Assembly: GCA_026129865.1 (NCBI GenBank) | Contig: JAHCHG010000005.1 | Span: 124,001 to 188,000 of the forward strand | Direction: 5' to 3' | From: Pyrinomonadaceae bacterium | Lineage (GTDB): Bacteria; Acidobacteriota; Blastocatellia; Pyrinomonadales; Pyrinomonadaceae | Length of the DNA stretch: 64,000 bases | Shown: one piece after another, positions 8,599 to 16,023 of the stretch | Layout of the letters: every line of letters begins with the position of its first letter | Position numbering within the stretch: position 1 is the stretch's first letter | Made by a program: the position numbers and the translations under genes | The notes under the pieces: model-generated | What the model saw: only the letters and a program-made list of their open reading frames with translations | Databases searched by the model: none | What the model was told of the DNA's origin: nothing

Positions 8599-9868
8599 AC
8601 CAATTCAAAGTCCTTTCGCGCAAACTGCCAAATAAAAGTCGAAATGGGCGCAGAACGTAATAAAGCGGGTAAAGTGCCTTCGGAAGGCTAAAAACCGCTT
8701 TGTCCATTGCGTTGGGGCGAATGACGAGATTGAAATACCAGAAGATATAGTGAAGATGAACCTTGAGCTTGTCCGTCTCTTTTTCTTTTAAGAATAAGTA
8801 ATATTGATACCAGTCCGACGGTTCCGTCGTGCTGAATTTTTCCGAGAAGATCTTTTCAGTTATCCGGACAGCATTCTCGCGCAGTAACGGATCGTTCTTA
8901 ATTTTATTCCAACTTGGATAAGCGGTCGTGACGCCAAATAGTTCAAAAGCGAGGAAAAGTCCGAGTTCCACTACCTTTGTGCATCCGTGTTTTGCCGCGT
9001 GATCGTGTATCTGCTGCCAGTCGATCTCATTTTCCGAACGGATCAATTCACAGAGATCGCATATCCAGCCGAGCTTTTCAAATCCGTGCCGCGCTCCGTG
9101 AAGACAAAGGTACACAAAAAGATCGTTAAACGGCAGCGTTTTAATCTCAACTCCGCCGAGTTCAGTCGTTTCGAGCCGTTCCCAGAGTTCGTTCAATTCA
9201 AAAGGCAGCGCGAAAAATGAACCGGAAAGCTTCCAGTGAAGTTCAACGCGCACAGAGCCGTCCTGGCTGATAAGACCGATGTCTTTTTTTCGGTTGATAA
9301 ATAATGCGTTCGATCTTTTGGTCGGAGAATTTGCGTAAGGTTCAAAACCGCTGCGCAGAAATAATTGGACAGCGCGGTCGAAGTCCTTAGGTTTTATGAG
9401 AATGTCGAGGTCGACGAACTGTCTTAAAACGAGACTGTTATAAGCACGCATCGCAAGCGTCGGACCTTTAAACGGAAGTGCCGTGATGCCGTTCTTTTGC
9501 AGCATTTGAACTATCTCGATCAGCTTTCCGGTTACGAAAACGCTTTGTTTGAGATGTGCTGAGCCAAACTCATCGAGCCGCTTTCGAGTTTCGCCGTCGA
9601 GCGAGTATTTCAATTTCGGCGATATGTTCTTGCTGACCAACGGCAAAACGCCGTTGCGGTTCGCAATTCCCAATAGATAGTTCCAATCTGGCGACAAACT
9701 AAGCAAAAATGATGCGCGAAAGATCTCGTCTTTCGACATCTCGCTGCGTGCGCAGAGCAAGATCAACTCTCGTTCGTTCGAACGATCGGACCGCTGTTCT
9801 ACCAGCGCAGCACTTTTGGGTTTGCTGATCTTTCTTCTTCCAAATGTCTGTGTGAGCACTTCATTCAT
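8591..9868 (-). CDS. NTP_transf_5-family nucleotidyltransferase (lasso-cluster tailoring type, N)
   Basis: A 425-residue member of the uncharacterised nucleotidyltransferase family often encoded in lasso-peptide clusters. The family signature is visible: ALPFKGPTLAMRAY, then RQFVDLDILIKPKDFDRA with the metal-binding D-x-D (VDLDIL), followed by RVELHWKLSG and CLHGARHGFEKLGWICDLCEL. Family knowledge (from memory): in pseudomycoidin-type clusters such proteins modify the phosphate that the neighbouring kinase adds to the peptide. Here it follows the exporter by 22 bases and overlaps the next gene. An AGGA site precedes the ATG. Role in tailoring this peptide is inference. Confidence 0.85.
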   Translation of the reverse strand: MNEVLTQTFGRRKISKPKSAALVEQRSDRSNERELILLCARSEMSKDEIFRASFLLSLSPDWNYLLGIANRNGVLPLVSKNISPKLKYSLDGETRKRLDEFGSAHLKQSVFVTGKLIEIVQMLQKNGITALPFKGPTLAMRAYNSLVLRQFVDLDILIKPKDFDRAVQLFLRSGFEPYANSPTKRSNALFINRKKDIGLISQDGSVRVELHWKLSGSFFALPFELNELWERLETTELGGVEIKTLPFNDLFVYLCLHGARHGFEKLGWICDLCELIRSENEIDWQQIHDHAAKHGCTKVVELGLFLAFELFGVTTAYPSWNKIKNDPLLRENAVRITEKIFSEKFSTTEPSDWYQYYLFLKEKETDKLKVHLHYIFWYFNLVIRPNAMDKAVFSLPKALYPLYYVLRPFRLLFGSLRERTLNWFG

Positions 9869-9890
9869 TAAAAAATTTTCCTGAAAATCT

Positions 9891-11834
9891 TTAAACCGAA
9901 ACCGAGCCCGCCGCGGTCAGCGCAGCGCCCGCTTTTTGCTTTTCCGACTCTTCTTTTTGCGTTTTCCATGACCGTGCATAAAATCCGCCCGCTTGGACTA
10001 ACTCTTTATGCGTGCCCTTTTCCAGCAAACGTCCGTCGTCAACGACAAAGATCACATCCGCCCGCATCGCAATGCTGAAACGGTGAGTAATGATCATACC
10101 GGTGCGACCTTCGGCGAGCCGGCGAAAGCGGTTAAACCATTCACTTTCTGCCCACGAGTCCATAAAACTGGTTGGTTCATCAAGAATTATCACCGGCGAG
10201 CGGCGGTAATAAGCCCGCGCCAGCGCGATTCGCTGCCATTCGCCGCCGGAAAGCTCGCAGCCGTCGACAAACCATTTCCCGAGAAGCGTTTCGTAACCGC
10301 GCGGAAGACTTGAAATTACCCCGTCGGCGCCGGCAAGTTCCGCCGCCTGACGGACTGCGGAAATACTCGGTTCTGCGTCTTCCTGCCCGAGTGAAATACT
10401 GGCTCCGGCAGTTTCGTGAAACTGCATGGGAAACTGAAAAAGAACCGAAATATTTTTTCGAAGTTCGTCGACGTTAAATTTTCGTATATCAACGCCATCA
10501 AAAGTTATCGATCCGTGCGAAACATCGTAAAATCGCGTACAGAGCTTTAACAGCGTCGTTTTTCCGGCACCGTTTACGCCGACTATAGCGGCGACCTTTC
10601 CAGCCGGAATGAAAAGGTCAAGTCCTTTTAAAACCGGCGCCGACCCACCGGGATACTTAAACACGACGTTTTGAAATCGAATTCCTTTCTTGAGATATTC
10701 CGGAAAAGCCGCAGCTTCATCGGGAGATTTAATGTTCGACTCCAGATCGAGAAAATCGAATAGCGATTTGAGATAATATCCCGCACTCCATGCTTTTGCC
10801 GCGCCGCCGAGGAACGACCTCATCAAAGCCTGACCGCGGCTGAAAATCTGGTAAAAAACCGCAAGATCGCCGACCGTTGCCAGACCGCTGATCATTTTCA
10901 ATACGATCCAACCGACTGCGGCGGCAAACGATGCGAGCCCGAGAAAATTTCCAAAGATCTTTCCGGCGACCTGACGTTTCGTCAGATCAAGTTTTTCCCT
11001 GCGAAGTTTTGCCCGTGTTTCCAGAAATTTTTCCCGAAATCTCGGACCGAGGTTGAAAAGACGCATCTCGGCGGCGGCGGCGCTGTGCGACAGCATCGAT
11101 TCAAAATAGATTTGCCAGCGGCGCAGTCCGGCGCGGTTCTTCCACCAATCGTGATACTTTCGGTCAAAGCCAATGTTTATAAGAAGTCCGGGAATGGTTC
11201 CCGCGGCAAGTAAAACCGGGATCTGCCAGCCGTAAGAAAAAAGGATCACGGAAAATGCGGCGATCGTGACCGCGCTTTGAACGACCGAGCCGAGACTTTC
11301 AAGCAGCATTAAAGGCTTTGCCTGCGATTCGCCCTGCGCTTGTTCCATCAGGTCGTGATACGCAGGCGATTCGTAAAATTCGAGGTCTACCTCGACAGAT
11401 TTGGTAAGCGTCAGACGTTTTAAGTACTCCGAAAAATATTCCGCCATTGCCGTCCGAATCCAATCGCCCGCGGATGTCAGCGATTCGTTCAAAAGCATTG
11501 CCGACCCCAAAATAATTAAGTAAAGGAGAATTTGGCTGAGCTCTGAGAATCCGTTTCCTGCACCCTGAAGAAATCCGTCGATCGTAAGTTTTGTTAAATA
11601 AACAACAACGCCAGGCAAGATTCCCTGAACGATAAGCAGGATCGCCCAGACAATGGTTAACCCAGGAACGATCTCCCAGATCATCGTCAGGGAACGGCGC
11701 CATACTTCGGTATGGGCGTAAAACGAAGAAAATTTTGAAGCTTTATCTTTCAAGGCACTATTTTCCGCGATCTTTGAAGAGATCAGATTTAGAAAATCGT
11801 TCAACGTGATCTTCCAAGCCATCGGCAACAGCAT
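9891..11834 (-). CDS. ABC transporter, fused permease-ATPase (RiPP exporter, D)
   Basis: A half-size exporter: about residues 60-350 hold the six-helix transmembrane domain and 390-625 the nucleotide-binding domain. Walker A is GVNGAGKTTLL, the signature is LSGGEWQRIALARA, Walker B is VIILDEPTS, and the switch His is in ITHRFSIA. Expected to work as a homodimer and pump the mature peptide out of the cytoplasm. There is no peptidase C39 domain, in keeping with leader removal by the separate B2 protein. The annotated start overlaps the kinase gene by 77 bases; a start at the internal Met of MAWKITL (11822) is also possible. Confidence 0.88.
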   Translation of the reverse strand: MLLPMAWKITLNDFLNLISSKIAENSALKDKASKFSSFYAHTEVWRRSLTMIWEIVPGLTIVWAILLIVQGILPGVVVYLTKLTIDGFLQGAGNGFSELSQILLYLIILGSAMLLNESLTSAGDWIRTAMAEYFSEYLKRLTLTKSVEVDLEFYESPAYHDLMEQAQGESQAKPLMLLESLGSVVQSAVTIAAFSVILFSYGWQIPVLLAAGTIPGLLINIGFDRKYHDWWKNRAGLRRWQIYFESMLSHSAAAAEMRLFNLGPRFREKFLETRAKLRREKLDLTKRQVAGKIFGNFLGLASFAAAVGWIVLKMISGLATVGDLAVFYQIFSRGQALMRSFLGGAAKAWSAGYYLKSLFDFLDLESNIKSPDEAAAFPEYLKKGIRFQNVVFKYPGGSAPVLKGLDLFIPAGKVAAIVGVNGAGKTTLLKLCTRFYDVSHGSITFDGVDIRKFNVDELRKNISVLFQFPMQFHETAGASISLGQEDAEPSISAVRQAAELAGADGVISSLPRGYETLLGKWFVDGCELSGGEWQRIALARAYYRRSPVIILDEPTSFMDSWAESEWFNRFRRLAEGRTGMIITHRFSIAMRADVIFVVDDGRLLEKGTHKELVQAGGFYARSWKTQKEESEKQKAGAALTAAGSVSV

Positions 11835-12708
11835 TCATCTGCTCAAGATCAAACGGTCGCGATAGACGGAAAAGCGGGACATCGCTGACAAATCGTTTTG
11901 TAAGATCGAAATAACGCTCACTGCATCCGGTTGCGGCGAGAAAACGGTTCAAATGCGTATTTTTCGAGATCTCAATAAAAGCGTCTGCGGCACCGAGCTT
12001 TTCGATCAAGAGCGACGGGGACTCATCAAGGACAAACGCGGCATCTAGTCCGGTTTGACCGCTTTGAAAATCTTTGTCCCATCGCATTGCGCGTTTGGTT
12101 ATAAACCGGTGAACGAGCGGAAAGCTGTTGGGCGATTCGCCGATGGCGGCGATCGAATCTTCAAAAAGCTTTACCCTTGGAAAGCCAGGGTAAATTACAG
12201 CTTTCGAATTTTCAAAGAAAACCGGAACAATATCGTCGCTGATCAAACGATGCCCGCGTTTTATTAAGTGTCCGGCGAGAGTAGATTTTCCGAAGCCTTT
12301 TGCACCCATGAATGCGCACACTGCACCGTTGATCTCCACCGCGCAGGCGTGGAGAACGAAAAATCCGCGCTGGTGCAGCAGCACAGCGAGAACCGGTCCG
12401 GTCAAAAAAGGATGAAGATCTTCCTCGAGCGTGTCAGAATCCGGCTCGACAACAACACGAGCGCCGCCGGAAACCGAGACTTTCCCGAGCCGGTCCCAAT
12501 CGAAAAGCATCGAGGTTGCCGAAGCCAAGATCTTTACTCCCGGATTTTCAAAAGATTCGAATCCTTTTGCAGACCCTTGTTCCTTATCGACTTTTCCAAA
12601 TCGAATGCGAACGTTCGGCTCGCTATTGGATTCGGGCAGGTCCGGAAGTTTTACCATTGAACCTATCCGCAAACCGTACGCAAAGTAATTGTTTTCGAGA
12701 TCTTTCAC
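11758..12708 (-). CDS. HPr-kinase-like peptide kinase of lasso clusters (K)
   Basis: The start is GTG at 12708, chosen because the N-terminal YFAYGLRIGSMVKLPDLPE matches the usual opening of this family. The centre holds a P-loop, GAKGFGKSTLAGHL, followed by RGHRLISDDIVPV, the HprK/P-like catalytic region with the acidic pair. HprK/P homologues in lasso clusters (paeninodin-type) phosphorylate a residue of the precursor or product. Here the gene lies 86 bases after the precursor, beyond an attenuator, and its 3' end overlaps the exporter. The precursor ends in Gly, not Ser, so the acceptor would have to be an inner Ser or Thr. Function is inferred from family and context. Confidence 0.85.
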   Translation of the reverse strand: MKDLENNYFAYGLRIGSMVKLPDLPESNSEPNVRIRFGKVDKEQGSAKGFESFENPGVKILASATSMLFDWDRLGKVSVSGGARVVVEPDSDTLEEDLHPFLTGPVLAVLLHQRGFFVLHACAVEINGAVCAFMGAKGFGKSTLAGHLIKRGHRLISDDIVPVFFENSKAVIYPGFPRVKLFEDSIAAIGESPNSFPLVHRFITKRAMRWDKDFQSGQTGLDAAFVLDESPSLLIEKLGAADAFIEISKNTHLNRFLAATGCSERYFDLTKRFVSDVPLFRLSRPFDLEQMNAVADGLEDHVERFSKSDLFKDRGK

Positions 12709-12721
12709 TTTTTAACACGCG

Positions 12722-12741
12722 GTTTCTGATCGACCAGAAAC
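12722..12741 (-). repeat. Hairpin behind the precursor terminator
   Basis: GTTTCTG (12722-12728) pairs perfectly with CAGAAAC (12735-12741) over a 6-base loop. On the transcript it lies just after the T-run of the stem-loop at 12744-12785 and 14 bases before the kinase start codon, so it could influence kinase translation or protect the downstream RNA end. Confidence 0.45.
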
Positions 12742-12743
12742 GG

Positions 12744-12785
12744 AAAAAATGGCGGGACCAAAAGGATCAACCATAAGATCCCGCC
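12744..12785 (-). terminator. Intrinsic terminator/attenuator directly after the RiPP precursor
   Basis: On the minus strand GGCGGGA (12785-12779) pairs with TCCCGCC (12757-12751), then ATTTTTT. A short GATC-rich inner stretch can extend or compete with the stem. The hairpin begins about ten bases after the precursor stop. It should end most transcripts there and let a fraction read into kinase, exporter and nucleotidyltransferase, which fits the need for much more precursor than enzyme. Confidence 0.75.
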
Positions 12786-12794
12786 GACCGGAAG

Positions 12795-12959
12795 TTATCC
12801 AACTGTAGATATGTTTGACGAAAAATCATCGCCAAGTCCGCGAACTTTTGGTTTACAGCCGGGCGGAGTGCACTGCTGTGTTAACGCGGTCATATCTCCA
12901 TAAACAACCAAGCTTGGTTTTACCCATTGCTTTTTCGGTTTGTTGGGGATCTTCTCCAT
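12795..12959 (-). CDS. Lasso-type RiPP precursor peptide (A), 54 residues, atypical core
   Basis: The start is ATG at 12959, preceded by a perfect 10-base Shine-Dalgarno; the longer in-frame extension to 13055 has no such support. The leader carries the lasso recognition pattern Y/W-x2-P-x-L-x3-G-x5-T: Trp12, Pro15, Leu17, Gly21, Thr27. With Thr27 at position -2, as in known lasso leaders, the core would begin at Gln29 and run 26 residues: QCTPPGCKPK, then VRGLGDDFSS, then NISTVG. It has Cys at core positions 2 and 7. The only acidic residues are Asp16 and Asp17, too far for a 7-9 residue macrolactam from residue 1, and residue 1 is not Gly, Ala, Ser or Cys. It is the obvious substrate for the B1/B2/C proteins encoded upstream, but the ring chemistry is open. 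Confidence 0.88.
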   Translation of the reverse strand: MEKIPNKPKKQWVKPSLVVYGDMTALTQQCTPPGCKPKVRGLGDDFSSNISTVG

Positions 12960-12963
12960 AAAT

Positions 12964-12973
12964 TCACCTCCTT
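12964..12973 (-). promoter_or_regulatory. Perfect Shine-Dalgarno of the precursor gene
   Basis: On the minus strand AAGGAGGTGA ends 4 bases before the ATG at 12959, so GGAGG is 7 bases away. This is the full anti-Shine-Dalgarno complement, stronger than any other site I noticed in the window. It fixes the precursor start and implies high translation. Confidence 0.85.
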
Positions 12974-12989
12974 CAGTTATTTTCTTCAA

Positions 12990-13007
12990 CGCATTAAATA
13001 AAATGCG
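12990..13007 (-). repeat. Small hairpin upstream of precursor ribosome site
   Basis: CGCATT (12990-12995) and AATGCG (13002-13007) are perfect arms around a 6-base AT loop, 16 bases upstream of the precursor Shine-Dalgarno, in the 118-base gap after the cyclase gene. It may be an RNA-processing or stabilising element that separates the precursor message; purely inferred. Confidence 0.4.
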
Positions 13008-13077
13008 AAGGATTGATAACGAAAACCGTAAAAGACGGCTGCCGATCAATTTCAATGTAATGCGGCGCTCTCACTTT

Positions 13078-15021
13078 TCACGCGAATCCTGCGTCGCTGA
13101 GCCAGTTAGATAAATAAACGCTTGAAAGCAGCAGAAGAACCTCGGCGTCGCGTTTGAGCGGATCACGCCGGTAATCTTCAAATGCTTTTCTGAGCACATC
13201 CATATCAAGATATTTTTCAAGAATTGAGCCGTTTTTCTCGATCGCATCGACAATGTGCCGTTCGCCAAACTTCAAAAAATTGATCTTTATGGCGGCACCG
13301 AGATCAGATTTATCGGTTCTCCACCGCACCTTTTCCGGCAGAATTCCTTTCATTGAATGGCGAAAGATCGATCGAGTCCAACCTTTGTAAACCCGCTGAC
13401 CCGGAGGAAGCGCGATACAAAATTCGATCAATTTGCGGTCAAAGAACGGGTAACGAGGCTCAATGCCGAAACAGGCGGAAATTTTTTCAAGCTGTTCCAG
13501 CATGAATGAAAAATGTCCGCTGGTAAGCCCGCGCCAATGACTTTCAGCAAAGGGAATATCGACCGGCAAATTAACGTTTTGAAGTTTTTGGATCCGATTC
13601 TGAAGATCGAATTGATCTCTAATTTCGGGTTTGATCGATTCAAAGTTTAAAGGAAATACAACCGGCGACGGCTGAACATCCTCCGGAGATCGTCTGCGAA
13701 GAGATCGCCATGCGTTTATCATTCCGTCCGGAATCGTTTTTTTAATTCCCCTGTGCCAGACGGATCGTTTTACTGAATGAGTCCGCCGCGGCATATTCTT
13801 GCTCAGGGCAACGGCGTCGCGCATCAATCGAAAGTAATTGCCGCGAAATGCAAGTCTCGCAAAATCTTCGTAACCATGACCGACGGTAGAATCGCCGTCC
13901 GTTCCGCTGAGCAAAACACGCACGCCCCGGCTTGCGGCGGCGCGGTAGATTTCGAGGTCCAGATAAACATTCGGCGCGCCGACCGGATCGTCAGCAATGC
14001 GGATGATCTGCTGCAGATCGCGAAGCGGATCTTCATCGTCAAGCGCGATAAAATTTGCATTACAGCCCGTTTGTTCGACCACGGATTCCATGAATTCGGT
14101 TTCCTCTATGCGGTCGTCGATCTTTGAGATCGAAGGAAAGACGGCAGAAAATGTTTCAAGCGGAGCACCTGATCGTTTCAGGATATGCGGCGCGGCGATC
14201 GCGACGATCGCTGATGAATCTAAACCGCCTGAGAGAAATGATCCGACCGGATAGGCACTCCTAAGGCGCGGGATTACAGCGTCGATCAGTTTTTCTCGAA
14301 AAGCCGTCTGATACGAAGCGGCGGAACCTAATTTCAATTCGTTCGTTGCAGGTTTCCAATACTCTTGCACCGTCAAGCCATTTTTATCGACGACCAGACT
14401 GCTGCACGCCGGCAAGCGCCTTATTCCCTTAAAAAAGGTCGATTCTTTGTCATCGGTGCTGCCAGCCAGGTAATCTGCCATATGATCTTCATCTAGTGTT
14501 TTCTTGATCGGCTTAAGTTCAAAGAGCGCCTTTATTTCCGAAGCAACAGCAAAGAGTTTTTCAGGTTTGTGGTAATAGTAAAAATGCTTAACTCCCAACT
14601 GGTCACGCGCGGCGAAAAGCCTCTTTTCGTTCCTGTCCCAGATTACAAAAACAAAATCGCCCAAAAGCCGTTCGGCGCATTCGGCGCCCCATTTTTCATA
14701 CGCTGCGAGCAGAACACCGCTTTCAGTCAAATTTCCGCTGCCGTCCGATCGAAGTCCGAGTTCGCGCTGCAGTTCCCCGATATTATCCAGACGCGCGTCG
14801 CAGGTTATCATCAATGATCGATTATGAGATCTCCGGGGCAAGTTTTCATTGATGGATTCCGGTGTCGTGAAGTGCATTCTGTGAACAAAACCGATGGGAC
14901 CGTCGGCGATCGCCCCGCCCTTATCCGTTCCTCGGTGGGCAAGTTTGTCAGACAATCTTCCAAGATCGCCCGCCGTGACGGGCTCACCGTTGAGATTAAA
15001 GATGACCGCAATAGCACTCAT
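13078..15021 (-). CDS. Asparagine-synthetase-like lasso cyclase (C)
   Basis: A 647-residue protein with an AsnB architecture: an N-terminal Ntn-hydrolase-like domain to about residue 210, then an ATP-pyrophosphatase domain with the PP-loop SFLSGGLDSSA near residue 260 and a conserved SGTDGDSTVGHGY motif. It starts MSAIAVIF, so the catalytic Cys2 of true glutamine-hydrolysing AsnB (MCGI) is absent and ammonia cannot be made from glutamine. That loss is normal for lasso cyclases, which adenylate a side-chain carboxylate of the core and let the core N-terminus attack it. The gene follows B2 by 8 bases and precedes the precursor. It differs clearly from the complete AsnB at 33362-35086. Confidence 0.88.
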   Translation of the reverse strand: MSAIAVIFNLNGEPVTAGDLGRLSDKLAHRGTDKGGAIADGPIGFVHRMHFTTPESINENLPRRSHNRSLMITCDARLDNIGELQRELGLRSDGSGNLTESGVLLAAYEKWGAECAERLLGDFVFVIWDRNEKRLFAARDQLGVKHFYYYHKPEKLFAVASEIKALFELKPIKKTLDEDHMADYLAGSTDDKESTFFKGIRRLPACSSLVVDKNGLTVQEYWKPATNELKLGSAASYQTAFREKLIDAVIPRLRSAYPVGSFLSGGLDSSAIVAIAAPHILKRSGAPLETFSAVFPSISKIDDRIEETEFMESVVEQTGCNANFIALDDEDPLRDLQQIIRIADDPVGAPNVYLDLEIYRAAASRGVRVLLSGTDGDSTVGHGYEDFARLAFRGNYFRLMRDAVALSKNMPRRTHSVKRSVWHRGIKKTIPDGMINAWRSLRRRSPEDVQPSPVVFPLNFESIKPEIRDQFDLQNRIQKLQNVNLPVDIPFAESHWRGLTSGHFSFMLEQLEKISACFGIEPRYPFFDRKLIEFCIALPPGQRVYKGWTRSIFRHSMKGILPEKVRWRTDKSDLGAAIKINFLKFGERHIVDAIEKNGSILEKYLDMDVLRKAFEDYRRDPLKRDAEVLLLLSSVYLSNWLSDAGFA

Positions 15022-15029
15022 AGAGATTT

Positions 15030-15461
15030 TTAACCTTTCTCGCCAAGAGGAAAATAGCGCCCGTGTCCCGGCACTTTGCCGAGGATCACTTTTCCGTTTA
15101 CCTCGAGCCAGGCATGAGCCTCAAGATCTGCCGGACCGGTTTTTGCGACGCCGAATTTCAAATCGGCAAACCGGCGGCGCAATCTGAAGAGAATTAAAAC
15201 CGCGATCGCCTGCGTCAAACACGAGGCGCGCGGAATTCGTTTACCGGCGATTCGTACCCATCGGACGATAGCAGCGATCTCATCGGGTTTTGGGTAAATA
15301 AGTTCATTATTCGGATTGCCGAGAGCTGCAATTAATTTGTGAACGAGCCGTGATGGGGCGAGCCAAAGCCCTGTCCGGACAAGACCAACGATAAGAAACG
15401 CTTTAAAAGATAGTGTCTTTTCCGCTTTCGGCAGTTCCGCAAATTTTTTGAGTCGATACAT
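15030..15461 (-). CDS. Lasso-peptide B2 leader peptidase (transglutaminase-like)
   Basis: A 143-residue protein of the Transglut_core3/lasso B2 family, which removes the leader from the precursor. The catalytic Cys81 (PRASCLTQA) and His116 (EAHAWLEVNG) are clear; I cannot place the third catalytic residue with confidence. The opening MYRLKKFAELPKAEK is the usual family start, so the 59-base overlap with the B1 gene seems real. GAGG stands about 6 bases before the ATG. Overlap and position suggest coupled translation with B1, which delivers the leader. Confidence 0.88.
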   Translation of the reverse strand: MYRLKKFAELPKAEKTLSFKAFLIVGLVRTGLWLAPSRLVHKLIAALGNPNNELIYPKPDEIAAIVRWVRIAGKRIPRASCLTQAIAVLILFRLRRRFADLKFGVAKTGPADLEAHAWLEVNGKVILGKVPGHGRYFPLGEKG

Positions 15462-15807
15462 TTGAGACCTCGATAAGACCCTCTTTCAACATAGAATCGA
15501 TAAATTCCTTTATTTCGATCAAACATTCTTCCGGGTCAACATCGTAATCGGCAAGGATCTTCTTTTGGATCTTACAGACTCGAGTCGGGCTTTGAAGATA
15601 TTTCCATATTTCGGCGCCGATGGCGTTCATTCCGTAATATTTGCCGTTTTTGAGGCTTAGAATCACTGCTTCGCCATTCAATTCGCACCAGAGATGTTCG
15701 CCGACGGCGGAAAATAGTTCGTTTTCAGAATCCTCGTGAGCGCTCATTGCGGGCGGATCTGCGGTTAAATGTCTTTGTTCTAATTCTCGACTTGCTGACA
15801 TAGCCAT
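15403..15807 (-). CDS. PqqD-family RiPP recognition element (lasso B1)
   Basis: A 134-residue protein. About residues 35-115 form the winged-helix PqqD domain: LWCELNGEAVILSLKNGKYY, GMNAIGAEIWKYLQ, and a helical end VDPEECLIEIKEFIDSMLKEGLIE. Such domains bind the leader of a RiPP precursor and bring it to B2 and C. It is the first gene of the RiPP operon, 80-odd bases after the predicted promoter. The N-terminal ~30 residues are polar and may be disordered; a start at the third residue (Met) is equally possible. Confidence 0.88.
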   Translation of the reverse strand: MAMSASRELEQRHLTADPPAMSAHEDSENELFSAVGEHLWCELNGEAVILSLKNGKYYGMNAIGAEIWKYLQSPTRVCKIQKKILADYDVDPEECLIEIKEFIDSMLKEGLIEVSNVSTQKICGTAESGKDTIF

Positions 15808-15887
15808 AAAATTCGTTTGTTTCTAAATGTCCGAATATGAATGCAGGTGCACGGTTTTCGTTCGGATCTGATTCCGGCAATTTGTGA

Positions 15888-15936
15888 TTGTTCGAATTCT
15901 AGTTGAAACATCCAAGTTGTAAATCGGTTCGAACAA
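15888..15936 (-). promoter_or_regulatory. Inverted-repeat operator candidate around the RiPP promoter
   Basis: TTGTTCGAA (15888-15896) and TTCGAACAA (15928-15936) are perfect 9-base inverted arms with 31 bases between them, directly upstream of the RiPP operon. The predicted -35 and -10 lie between the arms. A dimeric regulator bound at one or both arms could block or loop the promoter. No regulator gene is in the RiPP operon itself. Confidence 0.5.
15896..15923 (-). promoter_or_regulatory. Predicted sigma-70-type promoter of the RiPP operon
   Basis: On the minus strand TTTACA (15923-15918) and TAGAAT (15901-15896) each match the consensus at five of six positions with a 16-base spacer. The start site would be near 15889, giving a leader of about 80 bases before the B1 gene. 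Acidobacterial promoters are poorly known, so this is a pattern match only. Confidence 0.45.
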
Positions 15937-16023
15937 CAAAAGGCATAACCGTTTTAACCAATGCAGAGAGCGAAGCGGGTTATCTCTTTGTGCCGGTCTG
16001 TTCCGATAAATGATCGGGATTGT

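Noticed and set aside
12960..13055. In-frame N-terminal extension of the RiPP precursor
   Set aside because: The perfect Shine-Dalgarno at 12964-12973 sets the start at 12959, and the extra residues include the ribosome site itself.
13078..15021. Annotation as ordinary asparagine synthetase
   Set aside because: The catalytic Cys2 is missing and the gene sits between B2 and a lasso-type precursor, so a cyclase role is much more likely.
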